Assembly: GCA_013399855.1 (NCBI GenBank)
Contig: VXAY01000172.1
Coordinates: 1,577,828 to 1,641,827, forward strand
Source: Oxyruncus cristatus
Lineage: Eukaryota; Chordata; Aves; Passeriformes; Cotingidae
DNA length: 64,000 bases
Direction: 5' to 3'
How positions within the stretch are numbered: the first letter of the stretch is position 1; every line of letters begins with the position of its first letter. Positions 34,786 to 45,550 of this stretch are shown in pieces. The notes beneath the pieces are model-generated. The model did no database searches. It had not been told where the DNA came from and was given only the letters and a program-made list of their open reading frames with translations. Both the position numbers and the translations under genes were made by a program.

Positions 34786-34892
34786 TTTGGCTAATGACCC
34801 AACAACACCCACCCAGCAGATCACTCACTCCCACCTCAGTAGAATGGGGAAGAAAGTAGGATGAGAAAGTTCGTGGGTAATAACAGAGAGCT
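34786..34892 (-). mobile_element. Fragment resembling a bird endogenous-retrovirus LTR end
   Basis: The words CAGATCACTCACTCCCACC, TCAGTAGAATGGGGAAGAAA and GAGAAAGTTCGTGGGT-AATAA follow, in order, a widespread bird LTR terminus that reads about GCCGCTCACTCACTCCCC, CAGTGGGATGGGGGAGAGAA and GAGAAAACTCGTGGGTTGAG. The orientation suggests the LTR 3' end lies to the left, so the element is on the minus strand. No internal viral gene is present. The expected outer edge is degraded. The following GC-richer block may be more of the same insertion. Confidence 0.5.
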
Positions 34893-35200
34893 CCAGCATT
34901 CGGAGCACTTCCTCCCTCTCCTCTCACTCGCCTTTCGGGGCTTGCAGGATGATTCTCGCTGTTTTTCCCTTGGCCCCGGCTGCCGTGCAGTGCTTTGCCC
35001 TTTCTGACACAGCCTTTCCCTGAGACGCTCACCCAGGACTGCAGGGATCACCCTGCCCTGCACTGGGGCCACTGGAACCCACTGGAACCAGCTGTGTTTG
35101 GTATGAGGCAGCCCTGGGTGCTCCTCCCAGAGGCTGCCCCTGCAGCTCCCCTGCCAGTGTCTGAGCACCCACACCTGGTACATCACGGAAGAACCTGTTA
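34893..35200. other. GC-richer block beside the LTR-like fragment
   Basis: This is GC-rich relative to its surroundings with about eight CpGs in 300 bp (CTCGCC, TTCGGGG, CCCGGC, GACGCTC). Frames of 83-116 codons overlap on both strands without a domain, which reflects composition. It may be the remaining LTR body or a weak, decaying CpG island. Confidence 0.4.
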
Positions 35201-35880
35201 TATTTTAGAGTTTTACCCATCCAGATGTGACGGGATCATCTTCCACAAGTGGTTCTGTACACTTTACCGACACTTGAGCAAATAACACCTCCTAAACTTT
35301 GTTTAAAATTTCTGAGAAAAAGGCAAAAAGGCTTTTGAAATGCACATCAAATGTAAAAGCGAGAGAGAAGAATATTTGGAGTTCCCTTCATGTAATTTTG
35401 AAGTGGTGCCACTGCCTTCACTGGACCTTCTCTGCTACCAGAGCCAGAAGTCTGTCCTTCTGAAAGGCATTGTTGTTGGCTTGTTTGATACAGCAGTAAG
35501 TGAGTGCTAATCATGGCCTGCTGGACAAAACAATACTGTGCTCCTGTTGCCCTGTTCAATATCTTCCCTATTTTCCAGCAAAGAAATAAATGATAAGTAA
35601 TTGGATGGCAAAAGGATTCACCTCAGCTTTTGAATCAGCAAATATTTGGGTGGCACATCCATCAACCCACCTCTTCTTCTTCTACCAAAAATGACTCGTA
35701 TCGGTTGCAGTGCCAACAAATGTCCCAAACCAACAGTGCCATCAAGCTCCTGGCCGGGCAACAATCTTACAGGAGTTTTATATTCTTTTGAATAAGAATG
35801 GATAATATGAGCCTTAGAAATAAGGTCAAGGAGTTAAGTTGGCAAGAATTAGATCTAATTTTGAAAATATTTTTTGGTTG
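35201..35880. other. Unique non-coding stretch
   Basis: Nothing recognisable. Confidence 0.5.
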
Positions 35881-35915
35881 TTTTTTTTTATTTTATTTTA
35901 TTTTATTTTATTTTA
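35881..35915. repeat. (TTTTA)n microsatellite
   Basis: A T run is followed by five to six TTTTA units. Confidence 0.9.
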
Positions 35916-38138
35916 GTTTGATCCTAAGCTCCTAGCGCAGTGTTTGCAGGAGAGAAGGATTACCTAAGTGGAGACCTGAAGGTGATTTCCACTTCCCTCT
36001 TCCCCTCACTCATGCGTGACCCTTGCCAAACCAGCATGTTATGAAATCCAAACGTTCGCCTGTGGGTAAAAACCAGAGTCTGTGCATGTGTGTGTGCCAC
36101 CAGTCACCCATCTGTGTTACAGACCACAAAGCCCAGGTGCATGGGTAGGTATTAGATCAAATGTGTCACTGTATTAAAAAATATGGTCCATGCTAGTAAA
36201 TAAATAGCTTCCTGTTGCCTTGTCTGATCCGTGCAAGTGGAGGGAAGCCACATGCAGGTTGATTGAGGAGAGGTTCAACCAATTCTTCCTGAGCAGTGTA
36301 CGTAGAATAGCACAGAGGTAGTGCAGTCCCTCATGAACACTGTGGTGTCTACGTGCCTACCTTCCTAACACAACTAATTCAATCATATATAAAAAACTGT
36401 GTCGACTGTGTAAGATAAAATAAATTTTTCATTCAAAGTTCATAGGAGAACTCTGGGAAAATAAAAAAGGCGTTTTAAGGATAATAGAGATGCATCCTCA
36501 CCATACGATTGTCCCAGTGTGTGTGTTTTTTCAGAGACACAGAAGTGCAGTGTTTCCTCCTGCTATATCAGAGTGCGAAAGCTAACAGAGGTACTAGGTA
36601 AATTATTTTGTAAAAAGCAAATAAATAAACCTGAGCATGCACCAGAGCAATAGTTATGGAATCAGTCACTGAAATGGCTTCAGTGGGCTGTGTGTTCATC
36701 CCCCTCTGTGTTTTATGTTTGCTGAGATGGAGTAGTCATGTACGAAGTTTCCTAGCAGGAAGTCATGGAAGCAGACAACTGCAGAACTGTTGCAGAAACC
36801 AAATGCTGGCTTTGTAACTGGGACTGTATGTTTCTAAGCTATGATAATTTCACAGAAACAGAACAGTCAAAACTAATCAGAGCTTAAATACTGGGTAGTA
36901 CAGTGTGACAATGCAAGGATAATGACTGGGGCCAGTAAGATCTGGACCAGGCTTTGAGAGGAAGGAGAAGACTAGTTGTAGAAAAAAAGGCATACTCCTC
37001 TCTTCTGCCTTAGACGGGAAACATTTGGGAGCTGTACCCCAGACCTCTACTGATTTTGTTTTCCTAGTAATTGGTGGGCAATAACTTTATCTGAAGGATA
37101 AGGCTGCAATCTTTGTTCCATTTCTTGCTTCTAAATAGCTACACAAGCACCCACCTGCAATGCCAGCCCATAGTGGGTTAGTACTTTCTAACAGAGATTC
37201 TGTTGGAGCAAAACAGAACATAAAAAGAAGTCAAATTTGCCGAGTAAATTGTTCATTGTGAATTATTCACACAATTTTACTAACAGTCATCTGGAAAAAG
37301 TTAACAAATGAAGGCAAATGACTGCAGTGAGTAATAAATATAAATCAATCCAAGAGACATGTAGGATTACTTGTTGGTTGTGGAGAAGGATGGGGTTGAT
37401 TGAATGATGCAGTGAAAAAAGCTGAAAATGAAAAGTAGAATAAGGTAAACAAAGAAGGGGTGGCACGTTTGTCTATATGTCCCTTTCCTGTTCTAAAATA
37501 ACTTCTGGTTGCACTGGTGGCAATTCATTCAGTAAAGTTTTGGTGATTGTTACTATTTTACACACACGGTGTGAAACTGAAAGAATGGCCTCAGCTACTC
37601 TGCTTTTCCTTGAGATTGACTGCTTTAATTTAGAAGTCAATAAACACCATGCATGCTCACAGCATCCCAACCCAGAGCTATTGGAAATTGGCACAATTTA
37701 ACTTCCTCCCACTGGGAAACCGAGGCTTGGCTTTCAAAATTCATATTTTTATGTCCTTGCTATTTCTATTTTATTGAAACAAAGTATGCGATTCGCTCCC
37801 TCCCCCCCATTTGCTTTCTGAAAGCTGCTTTGTTAAGGGAACTCTAATGTTAAAAGAAAGGTTGATTCCATTATGAAGGCAAAAGAAGCTCTGTGATAGA
37901 AGCTGAAAATGTGTTAATTAAAATGTTGCTTTTACTTTATCTTGAATGTCACATTAACCTTATCTTCAGCTCATGCAGGCTCTAGATGGTTTCATTTGGG
38001 CATCTGGCCATCTTTTGTTTTTCTTTTTAGTATTTCCACTTAAATATTTACGGCTTGAGCCCAAGCCCATGAAACTCCATGGTAACACTCCTGTGGAGCC
38101 TCGGAGACTTTCCAGCCTTGGAGCGGAGCCTTGCTTTG
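35916..38138. other. Unique non-coding stretch
   Basis: Short overlapping frames (e.g. 37473-37701 on both strands) show no domain. No repeat family is recognised. The last 50 bases are GC-richer and lead straight into the long A run. Confidence 0.5.

Positions 38139-38171
<33 letters not shown>
38139..38171. repeat. Poly-A run (33 A)
   Basis: Thirty-three consecutive A follow GCCTTGCTTTG and are followed by CAAAAATGAGC. This could be a plain mononucleotide microsatellite or the tail of a retroposed transcript. I could not find a target-site duplication around it. Confidence 0.95.
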
Positions 38172-38172
<1 letters not shown>

Positions 38173-38269
38173 AAAAATGAGCTTGGGGATTTGTATGATT
38201 CTTATCTTCCAGAGATCTACACACAACACTATAAATAGGAGTGTTTTAGCTGCCAGTTTGACAAATGCA

Positions 38270-38530
38270 TGTCACTGAGGTTACGCGGCGTTCTAGCCCC
38301 TCAGTCATCTCTAACAGCAATAAAGCGCCTGCAGGCCACAAAATGCCCTCTGACACCTGTGTAAGCTCTGGAGCCTAATGGACTGAAATCTAGTAAACAG
38401 TTCCTTCTAATTCTTTGCAAGAAAAATATAACCTATCTTACTGATTCTGCAGGGCTGAGAGAAACTGGGAACCCTGAGAACATCCAGGCTACTACAGTCT
38501 GCAAGTGCAACTCAAGAAGCATATAAATGA
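38270..38530. promoter_or_regulatory. Candidate conserved non-coding element
   Basis: Non-repetitive sequence just after a simple-repeat zone, including GGTTACGCGGCGTTCTAG with three CpGs in AT-rich surroundings, then AAAGCGCCTGCAGGCCAC and TGACACCTGTGT (E-box CACCTG). Retained CpGs outside an island are mildly unusual. No coding frame crosses it. Conservation is untested. Confidence 0.2.
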
Positions 38531-39851
38531 GTAAGTTTTGAGTTGTTTTCTCACCTCAGTGACAGTAGATTCAGTGTAATATTTTTTCAGGGATGGGTAT
38601 CCAATTTAGCTGTTAAGCTGCAAAGGGAAGAAAGTCCTTGGATCATTCAACCTAGCATTTATATTCCTGTTGTTTAACAGATTACTAACACTGTAAGCAT
38701 ATGAATACGTTTTGTACTCAGAGACAGGTGCCTTTTATTTTGTTAGTTTTAATTCTCTGATTGTTGTGTTATCATGCAACATGCTATAGTGTTGATAAAA
38801 GACTGACATCTATTTCCTCTCCTTAGTCAGCAATCATGTCAAAAACCAGAAAGTTAATTTTCTATTTAAAAAAATCCTGTTCTGTGTCTCCACTTGTAAA
38901 TCAAACAAGAAACCAATGGAGACATTAAATTCTTAGATGTGTCAAATTAACCATATCTGTCCTTGCCTGTGCCAATCTCTAGTGAAAGGAGGAAGAATTC
39001 AGCAGTAGGCTCAGTAGCAAGGGTTTTTAATGGTCTTGCATCATCTTCAAGTACCCCAAAATAGTCAAAAGGACCATGATAGATTGTAGGGCCTTTTGGG
39101 AAGCTTCAGGCCACCAAAGCTATGCTAGAGGTCACTTTGGGAAGAACAGCAGGAGAAATATGGAAACATTTGTCCATGTCCAATTTAAATCAGATACAGT
39201 CTTTGGAGCAGAGAATATCTTTCTGTCTTGTGTTTTACAATAATTCACTGTTCTTACAGTTACAGCTGGAGCTCTTTGATTAATACCAGCATGCAAGTGA
39301 TCAGTATGAAAATAATACAAATATTGGAAATACAGTATGTAAGTAATGTTTAATCAGGTGCAATGACAGCAGACAGAAGGAATTTCATACAGTTACTCAG
39401 TAGGTGCAAGCCTGCGCCCTGCTAAAAGAAATGTAATTTTGGGTAATTTTGCTTGAAAATCCCCAAAGTAGATTAATTAAATGACTAGTGTTTTGTTAGC
39501 TATTTTTAAGAAGAGCTGTGCCGGAGAAATCTGAATGAACACAAGTAGAGGCAGGAGAATCTGCGATGGTTCTGCTCAAACCATCCAACAATAATAAAAG
39601 ACAAAGAGGGATCAGAAGAATCAATAAATTACTTTTCTTCTTTTCTGTCTGGTCTCCTCTGTTTGTGGCTGCTACCTTCTCAGCTACTCTCTGGATAACA
39701 GTAATTGGAGCCAGGGGTTTGTTTGGTTCAATGCCGAAAACAGGTTTTAGCAGCTATAAATACCGATTAGTAGCTGACCCGTTAAAAATCTAAGGGGCAT
39801 GTTAGATTCTTTTGTTTCTGTAAAAGAAATGTTTTCTTAAAAGAAATCCTT

Positions 39852-39853
<2 letters not shown>
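38531..39853. other. Unique AT-rich non-coding stretch
   Basis: No gene or repeat family is recognised. Confidence 0.5.

Positions 39854-39889
<36 letters not shown>
39854..39889. repeat. (TA)n microsatellite
   Basis: About 17 TA units follow TTTG and lead into TGTATGCATG. Short open frames over it on the minus strand give alternating Tyr-Ile and are artefacts. Confidence 0.95.
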
Positions 39890-39893
<4 letters not shown>

Positions 39894-42579
39894 CATGTTG
39901 AGTTTTTCATACGGTTGTCTGTTTTGGTGAATGTAATTATTTTTAATGAATGAAGTGTTTTCAGCATAGCCAGCTAACTTGTCAGATATTTGCCCCATTT
40001 GAGCCTGGAAACTGTATTCATGTTCCAAGAGAAACTTGTCACGAAAAAAAAAAGGCTAAACATACAGCACCAAGCCACAGACACTGTGCCCAAGGTTCTC
40101 TACCGTGTACATACCTCCTCTGGGGGAAGATGAAAAAAGAAATGACACCTAAGGGATATGAAGTCACAGTATTTAATGAGTATTGGAAGGCACTCAAAGA
40201 CTACAGTAATTACCATGGCCGAAGGACCAATTCAATTAGCATGTGACAGGGTCAAAACTGACACTCTCATCAGAGACAAAGGGTGCCATTAGACATTGAG
40301 AAGACATTTGCGTGATTTTAGGTATGAAGGCAAGACTTGGCCCCATTGAAAAGGATTAAATAAAAAAATAAAAAAAAGGTCAAACTCAATTTGAGAATGT
40401 TCTCCAAACCAATGGCTAGGGATGAATAAACACATCCTACTGCTGAAAGCCTGAGCAGGGTAATGTATTGGGATACACACAGACTTCAGACAACGATCCC
40501 CAGGCAGCTGCGTTGTGATCACACGGACATGCTCCATCTGCAAAGCAGGCAGATGAAATCAGTGACTCTGGTTGTTGCTCGTGGTAGCTCAGCACATTCC
40601 CTGCTGACCTGGCTGAAAGACTGTTTTTATGAAACACAACTGATTAAAGAAACAAATGATGTAAAATGAAATGTCATCATGGATACAGGGTTTAGGATAT
40701 ATAAACAACTGTGGACTGAAATCATTAGACTCTCTCTGCTCTGGAATGGTTCAATATTTTTAAAGGATTAAAATGCCTTTTCTACCCTTTGGTCTCCTGT
40801 ACTTATTTGTATGTCAACATAAGTATTTGTCAGTGTTTTTCATGCTTTCCTAAGTCAGGAAATCTGTAAATTCATCATATAAAGGGACTGAGTCTTAATT
40901 CCCGGGCCTGCTAGTCCTGGATCAAAGGTTTTGATATATTATTCCTAACTTCTTTTATTTGGAAAAATGTAGCCAATACCTCTAGCAGACAGCATGGACC
41001 TGGTCCAGAATCCAGTGAAGTTATTTAAAATACTCTGATCAAGTTCCACAAGTTTTGCTTCAGGTCCTGTGGCACCAATCCAGCACAGCACTTGAGATCA
41101 TATGTAATTGCTCAGGAGCTTAGGTTTACATCCAAGTATCAATGCTTTTCCAGATTGACACGTAAGTATCAGCTGGTACAAGCAGACTGGCTCTGCACAA
41201 CTGCTCAGATGGCATTCACTGGGTAATATACTCATTTGCAAAGTCTGAAATAGGATTTTTCATTTGTTGGGTTAGTAAGTAACCCTCTACCTTATAAATC
41301 CCAGCAAGTATTTCCTACAATAAGCCATGAGACATTGTCCCAACTACATAGGGTATGCTTGTAAGGAATGCTTCCCATTGAGAGCTGGGGCACATGAAAA
41401 AGCCAGGAAAATAAACAGAAAGTAATATAGGAAGGCAAAAGATGTGTTTGCAGTTAAGCTGTTAAAAAGTAATGAAACTTTAAGAAGTCAGCACAGTTTT
41501 TATGAAAGCCTTTGTGGACAGTGGCAAGATGATGTTTTGTCAATTAGCAATCCTGGATGAGTTTCTTCCCTCTTGTTTTCTCTATTATGCTTAAATCTTG
41601 GCTAAGAATAAACTGTATTTAAGGACAAAGGGCCTCTTTGGTGCTTCCAATAAAAATGACAATAGCGGCCTGATTCACTGTAACAATCCATTGCTGGTTT
41701 CTGTATGATGTAAGAATTACAAGAAATTACAAACTCCTGTTGAGTATAGCTGATCATCAAGTAGTAATCAGAAATAATTACAGTCTACCCGTTGAATGCC
41801 TCACAGTCACTACTAAATCCAGTACTTTATTATATTTTTCTGTAGGAGATTGCAGTTGTACTCAGGAAGTCCCTCTGCAGTGTAATGCTTGGATGGGGCC
41901 CTAGGGATGAACTCAAAACTGCTGGACTGTGATTCTTTAGCCACTGCAGGAGAGAATTTTCAAAACACAAATTACTGGGAAACATTAGACATCTGTTTCT
42001 TTTTAAATATGCCTGAAGGTGTCAGTCCTGTTCCCCAACCAGATAAGTTTAACACAGAGAGCTTGGTGAGGATGCAACCACGGTCTGACATTGGCAGGTG
42101 TTAATCTCCCCGACACAGTCACACCTGTGAACCTTAGCACGGAGAGGTATCCCTAGACATTTGCTAGATGCTCATAAACAGAACTATCCTATTCTAAAGG
42201 GGATTTTAAAATATTTTGAGAATTTCAAGTTGAGGTGCTCCAGAATTGCAAATTAATATCAACTGGAACCAAATAATATATTGTTATTCTTGTGGTTTTC
42301 CTAGTTCTCAGTGTAGTGGGGTAAGGGACAAACCTCAACCTTCAGGGAACTTCATTGGTTTTAATGAGGTTACTCAAGAGGTGCATTTGATCTTCTGTTG
42401 ACAATTTTTAGCCTTGAGAAAACTAGTTATGCTTTGAGACAGAGGACTTAAAAAGTAATAGCAACATTTATCAGCATAATTACTGCACATTATTTTGCAT
42501 TCTCTGACTTTGCTTAAATGAAACACATTGCATGCTGAAATAATGTTGTAGGGAGGATTATTCAAACAAGATAAAGTCC
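39890..42579. other. Unique AT-rich non-coding stretch
   Basis: A 98-codon plus frame at 39950-40246 ends KDYSNYHGRRTNSISM but has no recognised domain or splice context. Other frames are shorter. No repeat family is seen. Confidence 0.5.
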
Positions 42580-42830
42580 CTGCTGAATGTAATGTCAGTT
42601 CTTTTTATGCATGCTGAGTAACCTGCTGTGCTTTGGCAGCTTTAAGACTGAGCCATATCATGCTCATATTGGAAGCATGCAAATGTCTGAGCTAGCAGTT
42701 TGAAATGTGGCCGAGCAGTTATTACTTCAGGAATGTTAATTATTACTTTTATGTGGATAAACTCTCTAGAGCTGCATCCGTTTAAAAGTCAACCACAGAC
42801 ATTATGCACAAGTTTGATTCAGTCTCAGTG
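42580..42830. promoter_or_regulatory. Candidate conserved non-coding element
   Basis: Non-repetitive and without a coding frame. It carries an octamer-type ATGCAAAT within GGAAGCATGCAAATGTCTG, an AATGTTAATTATTACTTT homeodomain-like run and GTCAACCACAGAC, a RUNX-like word. The clustering is suggestive only. Confidence 0.2.
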
Positions 42831-44530
42831 TTATAATTTTTCTTTGTTTATATATTGGTAATAGTACCATGCTGGTGTCAACAGACTGAGACCTTATGAA
42901 GTGAATGTCGAAATAAATATTATTGTTAAAGAAAAGATGAATCATTTGCAGTCAAGCAAAACTGAAGATTTGTCTAGCTGCAGAAAACCCTGACTTGAGG
43001 CACTGCAGTACACAGAAATAACATCAAAATATTAAATAAAAGTGAATTAACATTAATGCAAGGGTGCAAGTACACTATTGTTAGAGAAATACTGTTGAAG
43101 AAGGGAAAGCCAACAGAGAGCCAAAGGACAAAGCCTAAACTGCAAAAGAACATGTGCCAATCCAGCAGGGTTTCTTCTTCTTGAAGAAGAGTTGCAGTTT
43201 CAGTTCCTCCAGGCTTTATCTGGACAGGTGGCTAGCATTTGCAGCTTGTGTGGAGTCCCAGAGATTTCCATAACAGAAAGGACTAGCATCACTATGCCCC
43301 AGTTTTTTAAACGTGTTTTATCTGGTTGCCTTAATGATTCAAGAGAGGCAAATGGAAAAAAAGGAAAAAAAAAAAGAAGTAATTTTTTAAAATTTGGATT
43401 CAAACCCGGTATCTCATTTTTGTACATTGTGTACAGTATCTGAATGTGCTTTCAGCGAGAGATGATACTGCTTGTAGTTTCACCAGCTCTGGTAAAGTTT
43501 TGGAAGGCAGTAGTGATGATTCTACTGTGAATAAGCAAACTGTATGGAAAGAGAGAAAAAGAGAAAAGGGAACAAAGGAGAAAGAAGAAAGTCAGTTTGA
43601 CATACATTGGTGGAAGTCCATGGAAGAGTTTCTTCCAACTATATTATGTTTTAGATTTCCACGCAAATGGTCAGCTGCATATCTATGCTCAACAAGAACT
43701 GCTTCTGACTTTGCAATGCCATTTAGCTGGAAATAAAACCAGGAGACAGAAGATAGAGAGAAAGAAGAACAGACCACTGCTAGTGCAGCTGCATTAGAAA
43801 GGGCTGTTCTGAACTTGGGAAAGAAGTTTGATTCCAGAAGGAGCTGAGAACGTCACACACAAAACGTATTTATGTCTATTTAAGCCGGACCTGAGCTAAA
43901 GGTGATAGTAACATTCACAAATAATTGCCTATTAACTGATTAACCTCTAAAGCTTGTGGTAATCTATAACAGAAAGTCAAGTCCAAGCTTTTTAACAGGC
44001 ATTTCAGCAGCAAACTCCTTTCATGAACAGGGAAGCTGTGGACACATTGCAAAAAAGCCTACGGTGAAATGATAATTCTTTGATGCTGTTTGAGGCTCAA
44101 GATTCCTTGAAAGATGCAGTAACACTACACTCCTGCGACCAATTTTACTCCTAATTTAATTTGCACTTTCTGTACTAGACCCCAGTGAAGGGAAGCATCT
44201 CCTCTCAGGAAAGCCCTTATACATGTTTGAAGTTCTGTGAAAATTTAAAACACATGTCATTGTTGTCCAGAATAGATATGGTTTAATAGCCTGAGCTCCG
44301 GGTTGTTTTTCCACATGGGCCATGTTCAGAGTACTTAAAGCAACTGTGTTATACCTGTGAGTATTTTTGCAAATGCTGATTGAGAGATCATGACCCTATT
44401 GGAACACACAAGACAGAGGGCACAGGTAGGTCATTAAAAATACATGTATAGTAAGACCTTACTTCATGTGGTACAAGCAGGCCTTAAGCATGCATTTGTG
44501 ATAGCTGGGTCCTGAAGAATGATAATAGAG
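42831..44530. other. Unique non-coding stretch
   Basis: Frames at 43192-43443 and 43446-43736 are interrupted by A-rich and GAGAAAG-rich sequence that inflates Lys/Glu/Arg; neither is supported as a gene. Confidence 0.5.
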
Positions 44531-44660
44531 TTTGTGTGTATATATATGTGTGTATATAGATGTAAATACATACATAAATACATATGTATGTGATATATAA
44601 TAGTTAATAAAAGTGTTTGTGTATTTGTTTATTTATCTATCTATTATTTATTTAATAGTG
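44531..44660. repeat. Imperfect TA/TG and ATAC/TATT low-complexity region
   Basis: Mixed TGTG, TATA, TACATA and TTTATTTA runs without a single dominant unit. Confidence 0.75.
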
Positions 44661-45299
44661 TTAAGCAAATAAATATTTAGCCATGCTACTTTTGTAATGG
44701 AATTAAGTTTTATCCTTAAAGCATAAGCCAACCCCTGATGGGTTCTCTGAGCTCCTTATACTTTACTTTTTCTCAGAAATGCTGAAATGTTCTGCTCAAT
44801 CCTTTGTGGTTTGGCTTGACCTTGTTTGGACTTCAATACTTTCCTAGGTTTCTTTATTATCCTCAGAATGTCAGGTCTAATTTTGGCTCATTGAATTTAG
44901 GATCCAGCATGAATCTTAAATTAATTTCTCTTAAGGATGTCTGAGTCCCAGAGTTTAACTGGATCCATACCCAAATGAAAATAAGCTGTCTAAGATGGTC
45001 CTTTGCTGATGTTATTGCATCCTATCTGCCAAATACCTTTAGGTTATGCATGATGCACCCACGAGTGAACTGACACCATACTCTAGGTATTTCTGCTTAT
45101 TCGTTTTGAATAGTCTTAGACAAAAAGTAGCTGTATAAAGGAGATATAAGGAACAGAGAAAGAAAGGAAGAGTTTTATCCCCTCTCTTGTAGCAACCTGT
45201 TTATATAACAACCTGTTCCAACTGTAGCAGGGAAATGTGTTTTGCAAAACAAGTGGGTTTTTTTGCCTTTTTGCATTATTATGATAAAATATAAATTCC
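44661..45299. other. Unique AT-rich non-coding stretch
   Basis: Nothing recognisable. Confidence 0.5.
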
Positions 45300-45550
45300 T
45301 GAAGGAGAAGAGCGTTGCTTCAGCAGAGTTAAAAAGAGCAGTGGGGGATTCTCAGACAGGCGTATGCACATTCTCAGGTCAGGAATGCTCTTTCAGAGAG
45401 CAGCAAGCTGTGAATGTGCAGCTGCAGGCTTCAGCGTCCTGAATAATCTGCATTCAGAGACTGCAAGGTCATCAATATTTATGGACTGGCGGGATCATCC
45501 CTGGCATGCAGCTACATCTGCCAGCTCTCTGTTTATTCCACATCCTTTTC
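45300..45550. promoter_or_regulatory. Candidate conserved non-coding element
   Basis: A non-repetitive block of balanced composition containing GCAAGGTCATC (nuclear-receptor half-site), ATCAATATTTATG (forkhead/cut-like) and CAGCTGCAGGC-type GC words. Two overlapping plus frames of 66 and 71 codons cross it without a domain. Conservation cannot be measured here. Confidence 0.2.

Noticed and set aside
34781..35285. Frames up to 116 codons on both strands
   Set aside because: They cross the LTR-like scrap and GC-richer block; no recognisable protein motif.
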